64,000 nucleotides of DNA from Myotis daubentonii (GCF_963259705.1 NC_081861.1:65949623-66013622); one strand, 5' to 3'. Shown: positions 1 to 11,881, counted from the first letter of the stretch. Translations and numbers: made by a program. The notes: generated by a model from the sequence alone, not told the origin.

Positions 1-447
1 ATAGAGAACGTGTTTGAAGAAATAATGGCAGAAAACTTCCCTAACCTAGTGAAGGAAAAAGTCACACAAGTTCAGGAGGCACAGAGTCCCAAGCAAGAAG
101 AACCCAAACAGGTCCAGGACCAGACACATCATTATTAAAATGCCAAAATTTAAGACGAAGAGAGAATCTTAAAGGCAGCAAGAGAAAAGCAAACTGTTAC
201 ATACAAAGGATCTCCCATAAGGCTGATACCTGATTTCTCATCAGAAACCCTTCAGGCCAGTAGGGAAAGGCATGAAGTACTCAAGGTAATGGAAAACAGG
301 ATCTGAAACCAAGATTACTATATCCAGCAAGTCTATCATTCAAAACAGACAGGCAAATAAAGAGCTTCCTGGAAAAAAAAAGGCTAAAGGAGTACATCAC
401 CACCAAGCCAGCATTACAAAAAATGCTAAAAGGACTGCTGCAATGAG
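1..447 (+). pseudogene. L1 ORF1 remnant (C-terminal part)
   Basis: Frame-broken translation resembles the RNA-binding region and C-terminal domain of the L1 ORF1 protein, the nucleic-acid chaperone that coats L1 RNA. Recognisable pieces include FEEIMAENFPNL near the start, ILKAAREKQTVTYKG around 165-215, and TTKPALQKMLKGLLQ near 400-445. The coiled-coil part lies outside the window. Stops in all frames make it a pseudogene. Confidence 0.8.
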
Positions 448-482
448 AAGAGAGAGAGAGAAACCAAAGCATATGGAATTAA

Positions 483-1260
483 AATGGCAACAAATAAATG
501 CCTATCAATAATAACCTGAAATATAAATGGATTAAATGCTCCCATCAAAAGGCATAGGGTAGCTTAATGGATACTAAAACATGAACCAACTATATGCTGT
601 TTATAAGAGACCCTCAGGAGAACAAAATACTCACACAGGATGAGAATGAAGGGATAGAAAAAAAGTTTCCATGCAGGTGGAAAGAAAAAAAAAAAAGCTG
701 GGGTAGCAATACTAATATCTGACAAAATAGACTTCAAAATGAAGGCCATGACAAGAGACAACAAAGATCACTACATAATACTAAAGAGATTGATGCAACA
801 AGAGGATTGAACCCTGGTAAACATATATGCAACCCAATATAGGAGCACCTAAATATATAAGAAATCTTCTAGAGGACTTTAAGGGAGAGATTGACAAAGA
901 CACAGTCATAGTAGGGGACTTTAATACCCTGGTGACTTCACTGGATAGATCATCCAGACAAACATTTAACAAGAAAACAGTGACCCTAAAGATCACACTG
1001 GATAAGATGGATTTAATTGACATTTATAGAACATTTCACCTCAAGGTTGCAGAATATACATTCTTCTCAAGTGCACATGGGTCATTCACAAAGATAAGCC
1101 ACATGTTAGGACATAAAACAAGTCCCTACAAGTTCAAGAAGATAGCAAGCATATCAAGCATCTTTTCAGATCACAGGGGAATGAAATTAGAAACCAACAA
1201 CAGTAAAAACACCCCAAAACATTCAAACACATGGAAGCTAAATAGCATGTTATTAAACAA
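483..1260 (+). pseudogene. L1 ORF2 endonuclease domain remnant
   Basis: This is the N-terminal APE-type endonuclease of L1 ORF2, which nicks target DNA at T-rich sites. The longest open part is 827-1264. Visible motifs are GDFNT at about 917 (metal and phosphate binding region), LIDIYRTFH, YTFFSSAHG, and a late SDH at about 1170. The usual KIDH motif, with its catalytic Asp, reads KISH here, so activity would be lost even without the upstream stops. The frame ends at 1260, where a Helitron is inserted, and the L1 resumes at about 2201-2213. Confidence 0.85.
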
Positions 1261-2200
1261 CTAGAGGCCCGCTGCATGAAATTTGTGCAAGAGTAGGCCT
1301 TTCTTTCCCAGGCTGCTGGCACTGGCTTTCCTCTGGCACATGGGACCCAGGCTTCCCTCCAGCCACTGGCACCCAGAAAGTGGGCTTCCCTCTGGCCACC
1401 GGCACCTGGGACCCAGGTTTCCTTCACAGAGGGAGGCCCTGCCCACCTGCTGCAGCCCACCGGTTGTTGGCCTGGACCTCCCTCTTTGGTATGATCATGG
1501 AACCCCCCAGTTGATAGCCCCACTGGCTGGTGGCCTGGGCCTCCCTGCTGAGTGATTCCTTCCACGACCCGCGTGGAGTAGGGTTCGGTATCTGAAAGAA
1601 GAGCCGCACAACAAATGAAAGAAAGAGACACAAGATAATTTTGCAATACCGGGGGACCAGGCGGGCAAGTCCGGAAAGACTTCCTCCCCCGTGCTCAGGT
1701 CTCACCAAGCTTTTATTCATCTGGAGTAGCCCTTAGGGTAAGGAGGTTTTAATGACACACATCAGCAGACAATTTTCTGATTAGCTTATCAACAGATCTC
1801 CAGGAGTATCTGATCAACAACAATCAGCAAAGATCTACATAAGCACCCAAGGAACTAAGTGAACTAAAGTGGAGATGCTTCAACCATCATCACTCAAATT
1901 AACTGGGTAGTTCACAGTTCTGACCTTCTACTAGAACTTCAAAGGTTACTAGCCTTTCTTGGGGGGTCTCTGTCTAAACTCAGCTAGTAAAGACAATGAA
2001 TGGACTCTGGCACCTCCCTCTGCGGGGCAATCATGGGGTGATGGCCTGGCACCCTGCTAATCTCATTGCATCCACCTTGGCTGGCATTGTACCAGTGGAT
2101 GTCATAATGTGGTCCTAGATGGTTGTCCAGATGGCCGTTCTGCTGTTCGGCCGTTTGGTCAGTTTGCATATAATGCTTTATTATATAGGATTATATAGGA
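1261..2200 (-). mobile_element. HeliBat-type non-autonomous Helitron, split by an LTR
   Basis: It begins with CTAGAGGCCC and the hairpin-like TGCATGAAATTTGTGCA, the reverse complement of a Helitron 3' end. It finishes with TTATTATATAGGA, the reverse complement of the 5' TC terminus. The last 10 bases (TTATATAGGA) are duplicated, so the 5' end is 2190 or 2200. It sits between A and T in the L1 endonuclease/linker region, as Helitrons do, without a target duplication. No Rep/helicase coding is seen. An LTR at 1553-1995 was inserted later. Confidence 0.85.
1553..1995 (-). mobile_element. Solo LTR of an endogenous retrovirus, antisense
   Basis: This 443-bp block inside the Helitron has TG and CA ends. 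On the minus strand an AATAAA lies near 1713, followed by a T/GT-rich downstream region, as in the R-U5 part of an LTR. No internal retroviral genes are present, so it is a solo LTR or fragment. The flanking hexamers GCTGAG and ATGAAT match at only 3 of 6 positions, so the boundaries are tentative. The overall look suggests a class II (beta-type) LTR, but this is inference. Confidence 0.55.
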
Positions 2201-2212
2201 TGAAAGGGTTAT

Positions 2213-3965
2213 CAATGAGATCAAGAAAGAAATAAAAAACTTCCTGTAAACAAATGAAAAAGAACACACAACAACCCCAAGTCTCTGGGATACAGCAAAA
2301 TAAGTACCTATCAATAATAACCTTAAATATAAATAGATTAAACGTTTTGTTAAACTTTCTTTCTGAGAGGGAAGTTTCTAGCACTACAGGCCTATCTCAA
2401 AAAAGAAGAAAAATTAACAATAAATATTTAACCCTACAACTAAAAGAACTAGAAAGAGAACTAGACAATCCCAGAGTAAGTAGAAGGATGAAAATAATAA
2501 AGATTAGAGCAGAAATAAATGACATAGTGACTAAAAAAAAAATACAAAAAAATCAATGAAACCAAGAGTTGATTCTTTGAAAGGATAAACAAGATTGATG
2601 AACCATTAGCCAGACACATCAAGAAACAAAGAGAGAGGGCCCAAATAAATGAAATCAGAAACAAAAGTGGAGAAGTAACCACTGACACCACAGAAATACA
2701 AAGAATTGTAAGAAAATACTATGAACAAATATATGCCAACAAACCAGACCATGTGGATGAAATGGATAAATTCCTAGAAAAATACAATTTCCCAAAACGG
2801 AATTAGAAAGAATCAGGAAACCTGAATAGGCCAATAACAACTGAGGAAATAGAAGCAGTACTCAAAAAACTCCCATCAAACAAAAGCTTGTGTCTAGATG
2901 GCTTTACAGGGGAGTTTTACCAAACATTCAAAAAAGAACTAACACCTATACCTCTCAAACTATTCCAAAAAATCCAAGAGGAAGGAACACTTACAAGTTC
3001 TTTTTATGAGACCAGAATAATCCTAATTCTAAAACCAGATAAAGACACTACAAAGAAAGATAATTATTATCAGGTCAAAATCCCTGATGAACACAGATGC
3101 TAAAATCCTCAACAAAATATTAGCAATCAGATCCAGCAATATATTAAAAGGATCATACACCATGACCAAGTGGGATGTACACCAGAGATGCAAGAGTGGT
3201 ACAATATTCACAAATCAATAAATGTGATACGTCACATAAACAAATTGAAAGATAAAAATCACAGTCATATCCATAGACACAAAAAAGCATTTGACAAGAT
3301 CCATTTTTGATAAAAGCTCTCAGCAAAATGGAAATAGAGGGAGCATATCTCAACATGATAAGGGCCATGTATGACAAACCTACAGCCAACATCATACTCA
3401 ATGGACAAAAAATAAAACCATTTCTTTTAAGAACAGTAACAAGACAGGGATGTCTGCTTTCACCACTCTTATTCAACATAGTACTGGAAATCCTAGCCAC
3501 AGTGATGAGACTACAAGAAGAAATAAAAGGCATCCAAATTGGAAAGGAGGAAATAAAACTCTCATTATTCATTGATGACATAATATTGTACCTAGAAAAT
3601 CCTAAAGACTCCACCAAAAAACTACTAGATTTAATAAATGAATTTGGCAATGTAGCAGGATACAAAATCAACACCCAAAATTTGATGGCTTTTTTAAAAC
3701 ACCAATTATGAATTCTCAGAAAGAGAAACTTAAAATAATCCCATTTACCATTGCAACAAAATAATTAAGATAATTAGAAATAAACTTAACCAAGGAGGTA
3801 AAAGAGTTGTACTCATAAAACTAAAGGACATTGAAAAAAGAGATAGAAGAAGATATAAATAAGTGGAAGAATATACTGTGCCCATGGATTGGTAGAATCA
3901 ACATCATAAAAATGTCCATACTACCCAAGGCAATATACAGATTCAATGCCATCCCTATTAAAATA
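2213..3965 (+). pseudogene. L1 ORF2 linker and reverse-transcriptase remnant
   Basis: Continuation of ORF2 after the Helitron. Open pieces at 2254-2559, 2888-3103 and 3307-3711 contain reverse-transcriptase blocks: DGFTGEFYQTFKKEL, a long block ending in [17 protein letters not shown] (about 3440-3490), and the active-site region [15 protein letters not shown] (about 3559-3603). The catalytic FADD is FIDD here. About 45 bp of ORF2-start sequence is misplaced at 2300-2342 (see findings). The copy is frame-broken and inactive. Confidence 0.88.
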
Positions 3966-3967
3966 CC

Positions 3968-4195
3968 AACAGGATCTAATAAAAATCATGTCCTGAAATG
4001 AACACCATATTAAAATTTAATAAGGTGTGGATTCTGAATGTTTCTTCTACAATGTCTTCTTATACATATGCATGATAGTTTCTCTATGTTCCAGTGCTGT
4101 TCTTGTAAACAGGATCTAAAAAATAAATAAATAAAACAAAACCCAAAACCTGGAGAAAGAAACAAAGAAAAAAACCCCAAAACACAACAGCATAT
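3968..4195. other. Unexplained insertion in L1-A with 12-bp direct repeats
   Basis: The L1 coding alignment stops after about 3970 and resumes near 4196 (TDLEQMLQNLYGTKK). The intervening DNA holds two copies of AACAGGATCTAA (3968-3979 and 4108-4119), 140 bp apart. The second is followed by an A-rich run (4120-4180). I recognise no repeat family in the 128 bp between the direct repeats. A retroposed fragment with an A-rich tail is possible, but no clean target duplication surrounds the whole block. Confidence 0.5.
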
Positions 4196-4267
4196 ATAGT
4201 TCACAGATCTGGAACAAATGCTCCAAAATTTATATGGAACCAAAAAGGATCCAGAATAGCTGCAGCA

Positions 4268-4327
<60 letters not shown>

Positions 4328-5460
4328 AGTTGGAGGAACCACAATACCAGATATCAAGTTATAGTGCAAAGCCACTGTAATCAAAACAGACTGGTACTGG
4401 CACAAGAACAGGCATATACTAGTAGACCAATGGAACAGAACAGAGAACCCAGAAATCAATCCAAGCCATTAAGCTCCATTGCTCATTTAATATTTGACAA
4501 AGGAGGCAAGAGCTATACAATGGAGTTAAGACAGTCTCTTCAATAAATGGTATTGGTAAAATTGGACTGATATATACAATAAAATGAAACTAGACCAACA
4601 ATTTATACCATACACAAGAATAAACTCAAAATGGATAAAAGAAAACTTAAATATAAGTTGGAAACCATAGCAATCCTAGAAGAAACCGTAGGCAGCAAAA
4701 TCTCAGACATCTCTCATAGCAATGTGATTACTGATACATCTCCTAGGACAATGGAAACTAAGGATAAAATAAATAAATGGGACAACATCAAAATAAAAAG
4801 CCTCTGCACAGCCAAAGAAAATGAAAAGGGAGCCCACTCTATGGGAGAGCATATCTGGCAATGATACATCTGATAAAGGGTTAATATTCACAATATATAA
4901 GAAACTCATACAACTTAACAAAAGGAAGACAAACAATCCAATTAAAAAATGGGCAAAGGACATAAATAGACACTTCTCCAAAGTGGACATACAAAAGCCA
5001 AGAGACATATGAAAAAATACTCAGTGTCACTAATCATCAGAGTGATGCAAATTAAAATGGCAATGAGCTATCACCTCACACCTGTCAGAAAGGCTACCAT
5101 CAAGAAATCAACAAATGACAAGTCCTGGTGAGGATGTGGAGAAAAGGGAACCCTAGTACACTGCTGGTGGGAATGCAGACTGGTGCAGCCATTATGGAAA
5201 ACAGTATGGAGTTTCCTCAAAAAAGTAAATATGGAACTGCCATTTGACCCAGTAATCCCACTTCTAGGAACATATCCTAAGAAACATGAAACACCAATCA
5301 GAAATAATGTATGCACCTTTATGTTTATTGCAGCACAATTTACAATAGCTAAGATCTGGAAACAGCCCAAGTGTCCATCAGTAGATGAATGGATTAAAAA
5401 GGTGTGGTACATTTATATCATGGAATACTATGCAGCAGTATAAAAGAAGGATCTTTTACC
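4196..5460 (+). pseudogene. L1 ORF2 C-terminal remnant
   Basis: The frame-broken C-terminal part of ORF2 follows the reverse transcriptase. Typical L1 blocks are PIKKWAKDINRHFSK (about 4943-4987), the cysteine-containing segment around [16 protein letters not shown] (5162-5212), [16 protein letters not shown], and the closing MEYYAAV at 5421-5441. A (GA)n microsatellite interrupts it at 4271-4322. The 3' UTR follows to 5838. Confidence 0.87.
4271..4322 (+). repeat. (GA)n microsatellite
   Basis: About 26 GA units with almost no interruption lie inside the ORF2 remnant of L1-A. A stretch this pure is likely to be length-variable. Confidence 0.97.
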
Positions 5461-5838
5461 ATTTGAAGCAGCATGGAGTGACCTGGAGAGTATCATGCTA
5501 AGTGAAATGAATCAGTCAGAGAAAGTACCACATGATCGCACTCACATGTGGAATCTAATTGACAAAATAAACTGATTAACAGAGGGTCCAGAGACATGGA
5601 AATATGGAGCAGAGTACGGAATCTCAGAGGGAAGCGGGGGAGAGTGGGTGGGTGGGTGGTAATCAACCAAAGACTTTGTGTATATATATGCATAACCCAT
5701 GGATATGGACAATTAGGTGGTGAAAGCCTGTGTTGGAGGGTGGGAGAGGGCTGGAGGGAGTTAATGAAGGAAATAGGGGGACATATGTATTAATTTCAGC
5801 AATAAAGATTTTTTTAAAAAGAAGAAACAACAAAAAGT

Positions 5839-6604
5839 AAAAACAAATATTAATGCTAATACTAAAGATCAACATTTACAAGGGAACTGCAAATATTTTA
5901 TTTTTAGCTTTAGGAGCATTAATCCACATTACTAAATAAAGCAAAATGGTTCTTTATTGAATTTAAATTTTATGTTTATTGGGAATTTAATATTTTGAAA
6001 TTTATCTTTATCTTGTATTGCTGCACATCTTAATCCTCACATCTGGCTGAAACAGTTTTGAAACTTGTCTGTCTGATGTTTCTGTCTTTTGTCTTTTTAG
6101 TTCTATGTTTGTAAAAGTGTGAAAATGTATAGTGTGAGATTTGTGAAACTTTGCCTTTTCTGTTCTTCCAAATTGTACTTGAATTTTCAAACTCCACAGG
6201 GAAAACATCTGAGAAAGATCACAGAATATTTTTAAATCACTGAGTTGCAGTGAATCTCATGAGTCATTTAGACAAGCATAATATTCAGAGCTTCAAACCC
6301 TTCTCTTGAAAATATCTGTGAACTTTTCTAAATTATATGACATTTTGCAGAAGTGGCTACAAATTCTGAGCGCAGCTATCCTGGGATATAGCCTCAATTT
6401 ATCTAGAGAGTGTCATTGAGATGTGCCAGAAGAAGTCTCCTAGCACTCTAATCTCTCTTTATTTGCCCACCACAGGATCTAAAACTTCTCTAGTGTAAAA
6501 TCATTCTTTTTGTGTTTGCAGGGCTATTGTTTATAAAGATTCCTCCTTTTAATATTGCAAAATATCAATTAAAATGTAGATACTAGTTTAACACTAGATA
6601 GAAT
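5839..6604. other. No gene seen; AT-rich single-copy-looking DNA
   Basis: No coding signal, known repeat or RNA gene is recognised here. Short open frames (for example the minus-strand frame at 6008-6208) show no domain and look random. Confidence 0.6.
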
Positions 6605-7022
6605 CAAACATAACCTAGAGGGTATTATGCTCAGTGAAATAAGGCACACAGAGAAAGACAAATACTGTATGACTTCACTTATATGTGGAATCTAAAGAAC
6701 AATATAAATGAAGAAACAGAAACGGAAACATATCCATAGGTACAGAGAACAGACTAATGGCTGCCAGAGTGGAGGAGGTCAGGGTACTGAGATAAAGTGG
6801 TGGAGAGATTATAAAGTAAATATTGGTTGTTACAAATTAATTATGGAGATGTAAAGTACAGCAAAGGGAATATAGTCAATAATGTTGCAATAACTCTGTA
6901 TAGTATCAATTGGGTACTGGAAATATCAAGGGGAACAGTAGGCAAAGTATATGATTGTCTAACCACTAAGCTGTACACCTGAAACTAATACAAAATAAAA
7001 TTGAAAGTAAAAAATAAAAAGA
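6605..7022 (+). mobile_element. L1M-type 3' end fragment, sense
   Basis: It contains the end of ORF2 (residues like LEGIMLSEI...QRKTNTV around 6612-6680) and a typical L1M 3' UTR (GGTTACCAGAG-like box, then CACCTGAAACTAATA) ending in an A-rich tail. It is more diverged than the young L1 copies. Confidence 0.8.
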
Positions 7023-7726
7023 AGAAAAGAGAGAGTTGGGATCTGTGAGAAAAGGAATTTGGGGAGTGATACTAGGGCCATACTAAGAGGGAAGTGTTAG
7101 GGTATCAAAGACAAAGTCCACCTAATTTTTACTCAAAGCTAGAGCAAATAACCACAGACACCTGAAATACAAAGTCACTGCAGAAGATTTTTTTTATTGA
7201 TTGAAATGCATTTCCCAGCCAGGTTTCTTTGGTCCTCAGATAAAAGTTAATCAAACTTTAGTGTGCTTAAGAATCAAGTATAGATCTTATTTAAAGAGCG
7301 AATGCACTCTTTACTTGCTTCAAGTTTAAATTAGAACATAAAATTCCAGCTACATATGGGTGATCTGGGATGAGCCCAGGAATCTATTAAAAATTTCCAG
7401 GTAGCGATATCAGTAAGATGGCATCTTATAAAGTCCTGGACCCTCTCTCTCTGCCATGGACAAACAATGCAATGACACACAGACCAATTACCTTTGTAAG
7501 AAATCCGGAAATTACTTGAGAGGCTCCTGCATTGCAAGTAAGCATACAATCAGCTACATGGAACCTGGAGAGAGATTTGAAACATAATCTTTACATCTGA
7601 TATAGCATCAAACAATTAGAAGAAAAATACTAGCTCTCAGCTTCTCCTTGCAGAAGGAATATAAAGACTGGACCATATACCCAACACTCTGAATTTTCAG
7701 GGGGTAACCTGAAGTAATTGCTTCTC
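7023..7726. other. No gene seen; single-copy-looking DNA
   Basis: I find no recognisable element or coding signal. It separates the L1M fragment from the large antisense L1. Confidence 0.55.
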
Positions 7727-8300
7727 TTTTTAAACATTTATCTTTATTGTTGGAAGTATTGCAGATGTCCCCTTTGTGTGTTTTTTCCTATTGATCCCCT
7801 CCACCCGTACCCGGCCCTCCCAGGTCTTCACCACACTATTGTCTGTGTCCATGGGTAATGCACATATGCATATAAGTTCCCTAGTTAATCACTCTCTTCC
7901 CAAGCCCCCACTCCTGTCTTCCCTCTGAAATTCATCAGTCTGTTCCATGCTTCTATGTCTTTGGTTCTATTTAATTTATCAGTCTGTTTTGTTCATTAGA
8001 TTCCACATATGAGTGAGATCATGTGATACTTGTCTTTTTCTCATTGGCTTATTTACTTAACATAATATTCTCTAGGTCCATCCAAGCTGTTGCAAATGGT
8101 AATAGTTCTTTGTTTTTTTTTTACAGCTGTGTAGTATTCCATTGTGCAACTGTACCACAGCTTTCTTACCCACTCATCTGCTGATGGGCACTTGGGCTGT
8201 TTCTAGATCTTAGCTATTGCAAATTGCATTGCTCTGAACAGAGGGGTGCATATATTCTTTCTTATTTCTTAAGAATATATCTTAAGGAAATATATCTTAA

Positions 8301-8631
8301 CTAGAGGCCCGGTGCACAGATTCGTGCACTGGTGGGGTCCCTCCGCCTGGCCTGTGGGGATCAGGCTGAATCTGGCTCTCCAACATCCCCTGAGGGGTCC
8401 CAGGCTAGGCCAAGTGACCCCATTGGTGTATGCTTAGGGCTGGGGAAGGACTGCAGGAGGGCTCTAGGGTGTGTCCAGCCCGTCTTGCCCAGTCTTGATT
8501 GGCCAGACCCCAGAAGCAAGCTAACTTACTGGTTGGAGTGTCTGCCCCCTGGTGGTCAGTGTGCCTTATAGTGACTGGTTCAACAGTTGAATGGTCAGAC
8601 ACTTAGCATATTAGGCTTTTATTATATAGGA
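8301..8631 (-). mobile_element. HeliBat-type non-autonomous Helitron
   Basis: It starts CTAGAGGCCCGGTGCA with the hairpin GTGCACAGATTCGTGCAC and ends TTATTATATAGGA (reversed 5' TC terminus). The internal segment around 8540-8560 (CCCCCTGGTGGTCAGTG) is typical of this family. It is inserted between A and T, just 5' of a 10-bp target duplication that belongs to the neighbouring short L1. Confidence 0.9.
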
Positions 8632-8641
8632 TAAAAGTGGG

Positions 8642-8754
8642 AGGTCAGGGTGGGGGTGGGGGGAGATCCATGGGGAAAAAAAAGGAGACATATGTACTAC
8701 TATTTGTAATACCTTAAACAATTAAATAAAATTTAAAAAAAAGTAAAAAATAAA
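8642..8754 (+). mobile_element. Short 5'-truncated L1 3' end
   Basis: These 113 bp of sense L1 3' UTR (G-rich tract, GGAGACATATGTA, A-rich tail) are flanked by the 10-bp direct repeat TAAAAGTGGG at 8632-8641 and 8755-8764. The element is inserted into L1-B in the opposite orientation. Confidence 0.85.
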
Positions 8755-10493
8755 TAAAAGTGGGATTACTGGGTCAAATGGGAGTCCCATTTTTAATTTT
8801 TTGAGGAAACTCCACACTGTTTTCCATAGGGTTGTACCAGTCTGCATTCCCACCAGCAGTGCACGAGGGTTCCCTTTTCTTCACATACTTGCCAACACTT
8901 GTCTTTTATTGATTTGTTGGTGGTAACCATTCTGATAGGTGTGAGGTGATACCTCATGACATTTTAATTTGCATCTCTCTGATGATCAGTGACTTTGTGC
9001 ATTTTTCATATGTCTCTTGGCCTTCTGTATGTCCACTTTGGAGAAGTTTTTATTTAGGTTGTTTGCCTGTATTTAATTGGATTATTTGTCTTATTATTTT
9101 TGTTAAGTTATATGAGTTCCCTATATATTTTGGAAAGTAACCCCTTATCCAATGTATCTTTGGAAAATACATTCTCCCATGCAGTGGGTTCTCATTTCAT
9201 TCTGTTAATGGTTTCTTTGGCTGTGCAGAAGCTTTTTATTTTGATGTAGTCCCATTTGTTTATTACTCTTTAGTTTCCTTTGTCCTAGGAGAGGTATCAG
9301 TAAACATATTGCTATGAGAGATGTCTGAGATTTTGCTGCCTACGGTTTCTTTTAAGATTTTTATGGTTTCACGACTTACATTTAAGTCTTTTATCTATTT
9401 TGAGTTTATTTTTGTGTATGGTGTAAGTTGGTGGTCTAGTTTCATTTTTCTTTTGCCTGTATCTGTCCAATTTTCCCAACACCATTTATTAAAGAGACTG
9501 TCTTGATACCATTGTTTGCTCTTGCCTCCTTTGTCAAATGTTAATTGAGCATAATGGCTTGGGTCAATGTCTGGGTTCTCTGTTCTGTTACATTGATCTA
9601 TTTGCCTGTACTTTTGTCAGTACCAGGCTGTTTGGAGTACAGTGGCTTTGTAGTATAACGATATCTGGTATTGTGATTCCTCCAACTTTGTTCTTTTTTC
9701 TCAAGATTGCTGCAGCTATTCTGGGTTGGTTTTTTTTTTTTTTTTTTTTTGGTTCCATATAAAGTTTTGGCATGTTTAGTCTAGATATGTGAAATATGCT
9801 ATTGGTATTTTAATAGGGATTGCATTAAATCTGTAGATTGCCTTGTGTTGTATGGACATTTTAATGATGTTAATCTACCAATCCATGAACACATTATATT
9901 CTTCCACTTGTTTATATCTTTCTCTATCTGTTTTTTTTTCAATGTCCCATAGTTTTCTGAGTACAGATCTTTTACTTCCTTGGTTAAGTTTATTTCTAGG
10001 TATCTTAATTTTTTGTTGCAATGGTAAATAGGACTATTTTTTAAAGTTTCTCTTTTAGAGAGTTTATTATTTGTGTACAAAAATGCCTTAGATTTCAGGC
10101 TCTTAATTTTGTTTTCTGCTACATTGCTGGATTCATTTATTAAATCGAGTAGATTTTTGGTGGAGTCTTCAGGGATTTCTATGTACTATATCATGTCATC
10201 TTCAAACAATGAGAGTTTTACTTCCTCTTTTCCAATTTGGGTTCCTTTTATTTTTTCTTCTTGTCTGATAGCTATGGCTAGGACTTCTAGTACTATGTTG
10301 AACAAAAGTGGTGAAATCAGACATCCCTGTTTTGTCCCTGTTCTTAGGGGAAATGTTTTCAGTTTTTGTCTATTGAGTATGATGTTGGCTGTAGGTTTGT
10401 GAATAAGTATTTATTATGTTGAGGTGTGATCCCTCTATTCCCACTTTCCTGAGTTGTTGTTGGATTTTTTTTTTAATCTAAAAAGGGCTTTAT

Positions 10494-10947
10494 GCCCTAG
10501 CTGATTGGGCTTACTAAAGAGGTTCTCAACCTGCGGGTCGCAACCATCGGAAAACACATATAGCATATCAGATATTTACATTATGATTCATAACAGTAGC
10601 AAAATTACAGTTATGAAGTAGCAACAAAAATAATTTTATGGTTGGGGGTCACCACAACATGAGGAACTGTATTATAGGGTAGTGGCATTAGGAAGGTTGA
10701 GAACCACTGGTTTAGTGGGTAGAGTGTCAGCCTGTGGACTGAAGGGTCCCAGTTGAATTCTTCAGTTGTAGGCTCCTCCCCAGCTCAGACCCTGGTCAGG
10801 TGGATGCAAGAGGCAAACAATTCATGTGTTTCTCTCACATTGATATTTCTCTCTGTCTTTCCCTCTCTCTTCCACTCTCTCTAAAAATCAATGGATAAAT
10901 ATCCTCAGTTGAGAATTAAGAAACAAAAACAAAAAAACAAACAAAAT
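10494..10947 (+). mobile_element. Ves SINE interrupted by a SPIN element
   Basis: The Ves head (GCCCTAGCTGATTGGG) lies at 10494-10516. Its remainder resumes at 10710 (GTGGGTAGAGTGTC... A box, then a degenerate B box) and ends in an A-rich tail at about 10947. The flanks AAAAAGGGCTTTAT and AAAAAAGGGTCTT suggest the SINE target duplication. A SPIN at 10517-10709 splits it. Confidence 0.88.
10517..10709. mobile_element. SPIN (Space Invaders) hAT non-autonomous element
   Basis: 193 bp with inverted ends GGTTCTCAACCT and AGGTTGAGAACCACTG, and the characteristic internal GGGGGTCACCACAACATGAGG. The first four bases of the left terminus are mutated. The flanking octamers GCTTACTA and GTTTAGTG match at 5 of 8 positions and correspond to the same Ves position, as expected for an old hAT target duplication. 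A fuller copy lies at 62642-62866. Confidence 0.88.
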
Positions 10948-11747
10948 AAAAAAGGGTCTTGGATCTTGTCGAATGCTTATTCTGCATCAATTGATATGAT
11001 TTTTGTTTTGCAATCTGTTTATGTGATGTATCACATTTATTGATTTGTGAATATTGAACAAGACTTGCGTCCCCAAAATAAATCCCACTTGGTCATAGTG
11101 TATGATCTTTTGATTGTATGGTTGGATTCGATTTGCTAATATTTGTTAAGAATTTTAGCACCTATGTGCATCAGGGATATTAGCTTGGAATTCTCTTTCT
11201 TTTTAGTATCTTTTTCTGGTTTTGGAATTAGGGTAATGCTCATAGAAAGAACTTGGAAGTGTTCTTTCCTCTTGAATTTTTTGGAATAGTTTGAGGAGGA
11301 TAGGTGTTTGTTCTTTGAATACTTGTTAAAACTCTCCTGTGAAGCCACCCAGACATGGGCTTTTGTTTGCTGGAACTTTTTTATTTTTTATTTTTTTATT
11401 ACTGCTTCAATTTCTTCAGTATTTATTGACATATTCAGGTTTTCTGATTCACTTTGGGAAATTGTATTTTTCTAGGAATATGTCCATTTTATCCAGATTG
11501 TCCATTTTTTTGGAATATAATCATTCATAGCATTTTTTTATGATCCTTTGTATATCAGTGGGGTCAGTTGTTACTTCACCTCTTTAATTTGTTATTTTGT
11601 TTATTTGGGTCCTTTCTCTTTGTTTCTTAATGAGTCTGGCTAGAGGTTCATCAATCTTGTTTGTCCTTTCAAAGAATGAGCTCTTGGTTTTATTGATTTT
11701 TTATAATTATTTTAGTCTCAATGTCATTTATCACCCTTCTGATCTTT

Positions 11748-11881
<134 letters not shown>

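Larger units (their letters stand above)
1..5838 (+). mobile_element. LINE-1 element (L1-A), sense, interrupted, 5' end outside window
   Basis: The segment runs from the C-terminal part of ORF1, through ORF2, to a 3' UTR with an AATAAA at about 5801 and an A-rich end near 5838. Order and orientation match mammalian L1: ORF1 (1-447), endonuclease (483-1260), linker and reverse transcriptase (2213-3965), C-terminal domain (4196-5460), then a G-rich 3' UTR. It is split by a Helitron at 1261-2200 and by an unexplained insertion at about 3970-4195. Many frameshifts and stops show it is dead. Family assignment is from recognised protein motifs, not from a database search. Confidence 0.93.

Noticed and set aside
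1134..1720. 170- and 98-residue minus-strand frames
   Set aside because: They read across L1, Helitron and LTR boundaries and have no coherent product.
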